Shown piece after piece: positions 1 to 4,027 of a stretch of 6,631 bases of DNA. The notes below the pieces were generated by a model. The model saw only the letters and a program-made list of their open reading frames with translations, made no database searches and was not told the origin of the DNA. Each line of letters opens with the position of its first letter. Position 1 is the first letter of the stretch. A program made the position numbers and the translations under genes. The DNA comes from Deltaproteobacteria bacterium (lineage in GTDB: Bacteria; Myxococcota_A; Polyangia; HGW-17): contig QKIM01000424.1 of the NCBI GenBank assembly GCA_003249585.1, positions 1 through 6,631 of the forward strand, in the 5' to 3' direction.

Positions 1-4
1 GGCA

Positions 5-21
5 ATCACAAAAAATGTGAT
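5..21. promoter_or_regulatory. AT-rich perfect inverted repeat, possible operator
   Basis: The arms ATCACA (5-10) and TGTGAT (16-21) are perfect reverse complements separated by AAAAA. The half-site words resemble those of CRP/FNR-type sites, but in the opposite order (TCACA before TGTGA), so this is not a standard CRP box. No T-run follows on either strand, so a rho-independent terminator is unlikely. It lies about 145 bp upstream of the start codon at 165. Its AT-richness in a GC-rich genome makes chance somewhat less likely, but function is inference. Confidence 0.3.
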
Positions 22-52
22 GAACATTACACGCCGCATTCTGCTGTTGGGG

Positions 53-66
53 CAGGACACGTCCTG
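53..66. promoter_or_regulatory. 14-bp palindrome, candidate operator
   Basis: CAGGAC (53-58) and GTCCTG (61-66) are exact reverse complements separated by two bases. The spacer is too short for an RNA hairpin loop, so if functional this would be a dimeric regulator site. It falls between a weak -35-like TTGGGG (47-52) and a weak -10-like TACGAA (71-76), where a repressor would block polymerase. I do not recognise it as the consensus of a named regulator. Confidence 0.25.
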
Positions 67-153
67 ACCGTACGAAATGCCGTGGCGCCATTTTTTCCGT
101 GGCTCCGGAGGCGATGTGGTCTATGCTGCCCAAAAAAGATCCACCACTTTACT

Positions 154-158
154 GGAGG
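154..158 (+). promoter_or_regulatory. Ribosome binding site for the first lipoprotein gene
   Basis: GGAGG lies six bases before the ATG at 165, a strong Shine-Dalgarno at ideal spacing. It decides the start: the in-frame GTG at 99 would add 22 residues (beginning MAPEAMWSM) before what is clearly a signal peptide. With ATG 165 the protein begins with a charged n-region followed by a hydrophobic core and a cysteine. Confidence 0.85.
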
Positions 159-164
159 TCCATC

Positions 165-1973
165 ATGCGCACCGCGCTCATCGTCATCTGCTCCCTGGCC
201 CTGGCCTTCTCCTGCAAAAAGGCGCCGAAAGAAGCCTCCCCTCCCTCCGAGGCGGCCAGCCCCTCCGGGAAAATAGCTCCGCCCATGGGGAGCATGACCG
301 CGGCAAAGACCCCGGCGATGGCCAGGCCCCCCAGGCCGGTACCGCCAACGTCGGGGAAGCCGGGCAAAGGGGTCGACCGGCTCCGCGAGGCGCTCAAGGG
401 CGTCCTCGGAGAGGCCCCGGCAGTCTTCCTGGCGGCCCGGGAGCTGTCCTGGGTGAGCGCCCTCATGACCTACGGCAGGGACTGGGGCCCCCGTGAGCTG
501 GCCAGGGATCTCACCATCGCCCTGAGCAACATCAAGGGCGTGGAGCACGCCGTCCTGGCCTTCCCCGTCCTCCCGGGCAAGTCCATCCCCACTTCGGCGC
601 TCATCATCCTCAAGGGCGCCCTTGGAGACAACCCCGTCTTCAAGACGCCCCCCTTCCCCCCGTCCACCTACGTCACCAAGACCAGGGATCTCGTTGTCGT
701 GGCCTATGGGGGCTGGGCCGCCAGCGTGCAAAAGTCCGCGTCGAAACTCATAAAGGGCGACCTTTCGGCCATCCTGGCGCCGGGGGAGGCGGTCTTTCAC
801 ATGACTGGGACCGGCGGTGAGACCCCCTTCACCTCCCTTTCGGCGGACCTCAGGGTGGGGACCACCCTCACGGGCGCGGTGACGATCGCCTTCGGGGACA
901 AACGCATCCTGGCCGAGGCCCGCCGGCTGGCCACGGACATCATGACCCGCGTCAAGGGCGGGATGCCCCGCCTCGGGCGCCTGCTCTCCCGGGTCACCCT
1001 CTCCACCACCGCCGAGGGGCTCGCGGGCGCGGTCGACCTTCGCGCCGCGGACCTGCTGGAGCTCAAGGGGCTGGTCGATACCGTGGGGGCCTTCCTCTGT
1101 GCCGTCCCCGAGTCTCCTGTCGACTCCTGCCGGTCCCGCACGCTTCCCCCGACGAGGGGCAAGGCCGATCTCGCCGCGCTCACGGCTGCCCTGGCCGCCT
1201 TCGACAAGCGCTTCACAGCGGACTTCTCCTTCTCCCCGCGGGATCTCCTCATGGTCGATATCTCTGGTCTGGCCAAGGATCCCCTGCTGCGCCGACTGCG
1301 CACCCTCCCCCTGCGCAAGCGCGACGAGCGGTGCGCCCGGGCGCTCCTCACCCACGAAGGCCGGGGCCTGATGGTGGCCGACCGCCTGGAGAACCCCAAC
1401 GCGGCCTACGCCGCCATCACCACGAGCAATCTCAAGGGCTTCGAAAAGTTCTGCGTCATGGGCAAGAAGAAGCTGCCCCCCCCGAAGCAGGTGGGCACGG
1501 AGCTGGCCATCTACCAGGAGCTCCCCGTCTTCAAGCTCTTTCGCGCGGGGAAGACCTGGGTCCTCGCCGGAGGGACGCACGCGCCACGGGTCACGCCAGG
1601 AAAGGGTGCGGCGGGACTTGGCACCATCGCGCCCCTGTTCAACGGGTCGACCGTGCTTCTGCGCATGGCGGTGGCTAAGGAGCTCGGGCTCACGGACGTA
1701 CGGCTCACGGCCACGTGGAACAAGACCATCGTCTTCGCCGCCGAGGCGACCAGCCGTAACAAACCTCAGAAGAACGTCCTGAAGATGCTCAGCCGTGGCC
1801 TCGGACTCCTGGCGAGCCACAGCGGGACCAGAGATCTCATGAAGTCTGTCACCGTCGAGGAGCGGGGGGACACCCTCAGGCTCAGCGGCACCATCGGGGC
1901 GCGATGGGTCGACCGCGCCCTCCTCGCGGGAGAGTTTGTGCTCCTGCTCTTCGAGACCGGCCTCGTGAAATAG
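165..1973 (+). CDS. Putative lipoprotein of unknown function with an internal duplication
   Basis: This 602-aa protein is not one I recognise. Residues 1-17 (MRTALIVICSLALAFSC) form a signal sequence ending in a lipobox-like AFS-Cys17. Ala instead of Leu at -3 is not canonical, so lipidation is likely but not certain. Residues 18-65 are a Pro/Ala/Lys/Ser-rich linker typical of a tether to an envelope membrane. The rest looks globular and alpha/beta. Two segments look alike, residues about 228-302 and 511-588: each opens with Asp-(Leu/Val)-Arg and a short strand pair, continues into a long helix, and ends in two strands followed by a helix, suggesting a duplicated domain. Mature-part cysteines at 312, 322, 390 and 430 could form two disulfides in an oxidising compartment. 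The start is set by GGAGG at 154-158. An eight-C run lies at 1476-1483. The serpin gene follows after 114 bp and has its own promoter, so this is probably a separate transcription unit. Binding or scaffold roles are possible; I see no catalytic motif. Confidence 0.85.
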   Translation: MRTALIVICSLALAFSCKKAPKEASPPSEAASPSGKIAPPMGSMTAAKTPAMARPPRPVPPTSGKPGKGVDRLREALKGVLGEAPAVFLAARELSWVSALMTYGRDWGPRELARDLTIALSNIKGVEHAVLAFPVLPGKSIPTSALIILKGALGDNPVFKTPPFPPSTYVTKTRDLVVVAYGGWAASVQKSASKLIKGDLSAILAPGEAVFHMTGTGGETPFTSLSADLRVGTTLTGAVTIAFGDKRILAEARRLATDIMTRVKGGMPRLGRLLSRVTLSTTAEGLAGAVDLRAADLLELKGLVDTVGAFLCAVPESPVDSCRSRTLPPTRGKADLAALTAALAAFDKRFTADFSFSPRDLLMVDISGLAKDPLLRRLRTLPLRKRDERCARALLTHEGRGLMVADRLENPNAAYAAITTSNLKGFEKFCVMGKKKLPPPKQVGTELAIYQELPVFKLFRAGKTWVLAGGTHAPRVTPGKGAAGLGTIAPLFNGSTVLLRMAVAKELGLTDVRLTATWNKTIVFAAEATSRNKPQKNVLKMLSRGLGLLASHSGTRDLMKSVTVEERGDTLRLSGTIGARWVDRALLAGEFVLLLFETGLVK

Positions 1974-2018
1974 CGTCCGGTCCCTATCCGCCATCTGGCC
2001 CCCGAACGCGGGAATCGG

Positions 2019-2047
2019 TTGACCTCGGGGGCACCTTGTCCTAACCT
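2019..2047 (+). promoter_or_regulatory. Sigma70-like promoter for the serpin operon
   Basis: TTGACC (2019-2024) matches the -35 consensus at five of six positions. TAACCT (2042-2047) matches the -10 consensus at three of six. The spacer is exactly 17 bp. Transcription would begin near 2054, giving a leader of about 34 nt before the ATG at 2088. This is the best promoter candidate in the window. It implies that the serpin and the following small membrane protein are transcribed independently of the upstream lipoprotein gene. Confidence 0.5.
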
Positions 2048-2076
2048 GTCGGTGCATCGGTCAAGCCAGCGGCCTC

Positions 2077-2081
2077 GGGAG
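2077..2081 (+). promoter_or_regulatory. Ribosome binding site for the serpin gene
   Basis: GGGAG lies six bases before the ATG at 2088. It supports ATG 2088 over the in-frame TTG at 2019, which would place 23 polar residues before the signal peptide and would itself sit inside the predicted -35 element. Confidence 0.7.
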
Positions 2082-2087
2082 CACGCC

Positions 2088-3617
2088 ATGATTTTTCGCA
2101 GCATTCCTCTGTTCCTCGCAGTATTTTTCGTGACATGCAGCAGCGAGCGGGCCAAAACAAGCCCAGCTCGGCCGCCCGATCCCAAGGCCCCTGCGGCGAA
2201 GGCCTCCCCCGGGGAATCGAAACTCCCGACGGCCCCCGTGACAAAGCCGCGGACCCTCGTCGAGGACGACGACGATCCCTCGACACCCGACGACCCCGAC
2301 GACAAGACCGACGACAAGGCCGAAAACACGTCCCCCCCCGCCACGCCGGCCGAGTCCACCCCCTCGGTGAAGCGAATCCGTCCGGCGGCGGGCAAACCGA
2401 CCGACGACGACGCGGGCCCCGCCATCAGCGTGAAGCGCGGCTCCGGCAAGACCCCGGGGGTCGAGCGTGGGCACGGCGACGACTCTCCCCGGGTCGTCCG
2501 CGGCAGCGGCAGGGATACGGGCCCCATGGTAGTCCGCGGCTCGGGCACCATCCCCGGAGGCACCTTCAAGGTCTACGACGCCAAGGTGGACACGGGGAAC
2601 CACACCAGGTCCATGGCCGATCTCGGCCTGGCCCTCCTCCCCCTCATCAAGGAGAAGGGCAACGTCATCCTCTCCCCCTTCTCCCTCACCACCGCCCTGG
2701 GCATGGTCTACCTGGGAGCCACGGGGAGCACCCAGGCCCAGTTCGAGTCCGCGGGCCGCTTCTCCTCCGACGGCAACTACGCTCATGCCGCCGCCCTGGC
2801 CCTGAGCAAGCAGCTCATCAAGAAGAACCGCACCCTCACCTTCCGCTCCGTGAACGTCATCCAGTCCGGCGTAAAGCTGCTTCCCGCCTACGTCAAGGAA
2901 GTGAAGAAGTGGTACGCCGCACCAGTGAAGGGTCTTCGCAAGAAGGGCGTTGTCGTGCTCACCAACACCACGGAGTTCGTGGGACAGTGGGCCCAGGGGT
3001 TCAACAAGAAGAACACGAAGAAGGTCCCCTTCTTCCTGAGCTCCGGCAAATCCCTCAAGGTCCCCACCATGCACCTCTCCACGAAGCTCCCCTTCTACCG
3101 CGGCACCGGGTATCAGGCCGTCAAAATGGCCTACAAGGGAACCGGCATCGTCATGTACCTCGTGCTGCCGTCCAAGGGGACACCCGTGGAGCGTACCGTC
3201 CGCAGGCTCGGGACGATCCTCGACATCTCTGGTGGACAGGTCGGGCTCTCGCAGAAGATGTCCCGGATCACGGTTGATCTTGCCCTCCCCCGCTTCACCT
3301 TCAAGAAGAAATACGAGCTCAAACCCCCGCTCATGGCGATCGGCCTCACGAGCCCCTTCAGCGTCACGAATGCCCAGTTCGGCAACATGAACAAGGGGCT
3401 CTACGTCCTCTCAGTGATCCAGGACGCGAAGATCGAGGTCAACGAGCGTGGCACCAAGGCCAAGGCGGTGACCAAGGTCACCATGGCGCTCCGCTCCGCC
3501 GCGCCACGACCAGGGATCTTCCATGCCAACCGCCCCTTCGTCTTCGCCCTCGTCGACGACTCCACGGGCGCCCTGCTCTTCGTCGGGGTGGTGCGCAACC
3601 CCCTGCTCAAGAAGTGA
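2088..3617 (+). CDS. Serpin (family I4 protease inhibitor), predicted lipid-anchored, Arg-Ser reactive centre
   Basis: This 509-aa protein is a serpin, a suicide inhibitor that traps serine (sometimes cysteine) proteases by inserting its cleaved loop into beta-sheet A. Residues 1-17 are a signal sequence ending FVT-Cys17, a non-canonical lipobox, but Cys17 is the only cysteine in the protein, which favours lipid anchoring. Residues 18-165 are a disordered linker: Pro/Ala-rich, then acidic (about 59-80), then four RGxG repeats (115-153). The serpin domain spans about 170-509. Diagnostic blocks are the helix B region (NVILSPFSLTTALGM, from 192), LTNTTEFVGQW (strand 3A/breach, Trp retained), LALPRF, the hinge ERGTKAKAVT from Glu453, and the C-terminal signature FHANRPFVFALVDD...GVVRNP. 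Aligned without gaps to antithrombin, P1-P1' is Arg469-Ser470, predicting trypsin-like targets. The segment that normally holds helix F is missing near residues 281-286, and the domain (about 340 aa) is shorter than the usual 370 or so. The shutter His of strand 5A is Gln. Family assignment is secure; inhibitory activity is inference. Confidence 0.95.
   Translation: MIFRSIPLFLAVFFVTCSSERAKTSPARPPDPKAPAAKASPGESKLPTAPVTKPRTLVEDDDDPSTPDDPDDKTDDKAENTSPPATPAESTPSVKRIRPAAGKPTDDDAGPAISVKRGSGKTPGVERGHGDDSPRVVRGSGRDTGPMVVRGSGTIPGGTFKVYDAKVDTGNHTRSMADLGLALLPLIKEKGNVILSPFSLTTALGMVYLGATGSTQAQFESAGRFSSDGNYAHAAALALSKQLIKKNRTLTFRSVNVIQSGVKLLPAYVKEVKKWYAAPVKGLRKKGVVVLTNTTEFVGQWAQGFNKKNTKKVPFFLSSGKSLKVPTMHLSTKLPFYRGTGYQAVKMAYKGTGIVMYLVLPSKGTPVERTVRRLGTILDISGGQVGLSQKMSRITVDLALPRFTFKKKYELKPPLMAIGLTSPFSVTNAQFGNMNKGLYVLSVIQDAKIEVNERGTKAKAVTKVTMALRSAAPRPGIFHANRPFVFALVDDSTGALLFVGVVRNPLLKK
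2332..2339 (+). repeat. Eight-C homopolymer in the serpin linker
   Basis: A run of eight C residues encodes part of Ser-Pro-Pro-Ala at about residues 82-85, ahead of the serpin domain. A one-base slip would remove the whole inhibitor domain while leaving the signal sequence. A second eight-C run occurs in the upstream lipoprotein gene at 1476-1483. GC-rich coding DNA produces such runs by chance, so phase variation is only a possibility. Confidence 0.4.
2430..2546 (+). repeat. Four-copy RGxG peptide repeat in the serpin linker
   Basis: Four related six-residue units begin at 2430 (VKRGSG), 2460 (VERGHG), 2493 (VVRGSG) and 2529 (VVRGSG). The spacings are 30, 33 and 36 bases, that is 10, 11 and 12 residues. 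The intervening residues are polar or Pro/Gly. The units lie just before the serpin fold and follow an acidic stretch, so the linker switches from negative to positive charge. It may be a flexible stalk or a binding site for an acidic polymer; nothing in the sequence decides. Confidence 0.7.
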
Positions 3618-3994
3618 CCTCCAGCCACCCTGGCCGGCCCGGACGGCCGGTGCCGCCTGCCCCCTCCCGTGCCCTCTTCGTTCTCAAGCTGGCACACACC
3701 CTCATCTGGCTCTTCTTCGCCCTCCTGGTGTGCTACATCCCCATGGCCGCCGCCGCCGACGCCGTCACGCCCTTCACCTGGGTCGCAGCAGGGCTTGTAG
3801 CCCTGGAGGGGCTGACCCTCCTGATCTTCTCCTGGCACTGCCCCCTCACCCTCCTCGGAAAACGGCTCACGCACCGCCACACCGAGGGGTTCGACATCTA
3901 CCTTCCCGGGTGGGTGGCCCGCCACAACAAGGCCATCTTCACGACCATCTATGTGCTGGGCCTGGCGCTCCTGATGTGGCGCGCCCTCGCCTGA
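3614..3994 (+). CDS. Small integral membrane protein, conserved hypothetical (CPLT / FDIYLP motifs)
   Basis: This 126-aa protein has three hydrophobic segments: about 20-46, 53-74 and 107-125. Between the second and third lie a CPLT motif (76-79) and a conserved-looking block GFDIYLPGWVARHNK (92-106). I recall small bacterial inner-membrane proteins sharing a CPLT plus FDIYLP-W-ARHNK pattern and carrying no assigned function. A distant relation to DUF2784-type proteins, which also have CPLT, is possible but unchecked. Cys76, His28 and His75 could be a metal or cofactor site, which is speculation. The GTG start at 3614 overlaps the serpin TGA (GTGA), suggesting translational coupling in a two-gene operon. 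No good Shine-Dalgarno precedes it. An in-frame GTG at 3650 would give a 114-aa protein without the Pro/Arg-rich N-terminus and is a real alternative. Confidence 0.8.
   Translation: MTSSHPGRPGRPVPPAPSRALFVLKLAHTLIWLFFALLVCYIPMAAAADAVTPFTWVAAGLVALEGLTLLIFSWHCPLTLLGKRLTHRHTEGFDIYLPGWVARHNKAIFTTIYVLGLALLMWRALA
3634..3650 (+). other. GC hairpin just after the serpin stop codon
   Basis: CCGGCC (3634-3639) and GGCCGG (3645-3650) form a perfect six-pair GC stem around the loop CGGAC. No T-run follows, so it is not a standard intrinsic terminator. It lies inside the first codons of the downstream gene if the start is GTG 3614, and ends on the alternative GTG at 3650. It could stabilise the serpin message or lower expression of the second gene. 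Confidence 0.35.
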
Positions 3995-4027
3995 GAGCGG
4001 CTTCCCCCTCACATTTTGATCAGAGAC
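3995..4027. other. Convergent intergenic gap without a clear terminator
   Basis: Only 33 bases separate the stop codons of the two converging genes. I find no hairpin followed by a T-run on either strand. AGAGCG at 3994-3999 can pair with CGCTCT at 4036-4041, but across 36 bases. Termination is probably rho-dependent, or the transcripts overlap at their 3' ends. Confidence 0.5.

Larger units (their letters stand above)
1..164. other. 5' intergenic region upstream of the first lipoprotein gene
   Basis: I see no credible coding sequence here. The stretch is more AT-rich than the genes around it, with A and T runs near 10-15, 91-96 and 131-136. It contains an inverted repeat at 5-21 and a palindrome at 53-66, annotated separately. 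Two weak promoter candidates can be drawn: TTGGGG (47-52) with TACGAA (71-76) at 18 bp spacing, and GTGGCT (99-104) with TATGCT (122-127) at 17 bp spacing. Neither matches consensus well. The 3' end of an upstream gene is not visible, so it is unknown whether the first gene is preceded by a divergent or a co-directional neighbour. Confidence 0.6.

Noticed and set aside
5..21. Canonical CRP binding site
   Set aside because: The half-sites are in the reverse order (TCACA then TGTGA) and are separated by five A bases rather than the TGTGA-N6-TCACA arrangement.
99..164. GTG at 99 as start of the first lipoprotein
   Set aside because: It would bury the signal peptide behind 22 residues. The ATG at 165 has GGAGG at six-base spacing.
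27..2057. Minus-strand open frame of 676 codons across the first lipoprotein gene
   Set aside because: It is antisense to a gene with a strong ribosome site and signal peptide. Its translation is Gly/Arg/Glu-rich low complexity typical of a GC-rich shadow frame, with no recognisable domain.
2061..3074. Minus-strand open frame of 337 codons antisense to the serpin
   Set aside because: The plus strand encodes an unmistakable serpin. The antisense product is Gly/Arg-rich with no motif, as expected from the codon bias of the sense gene.
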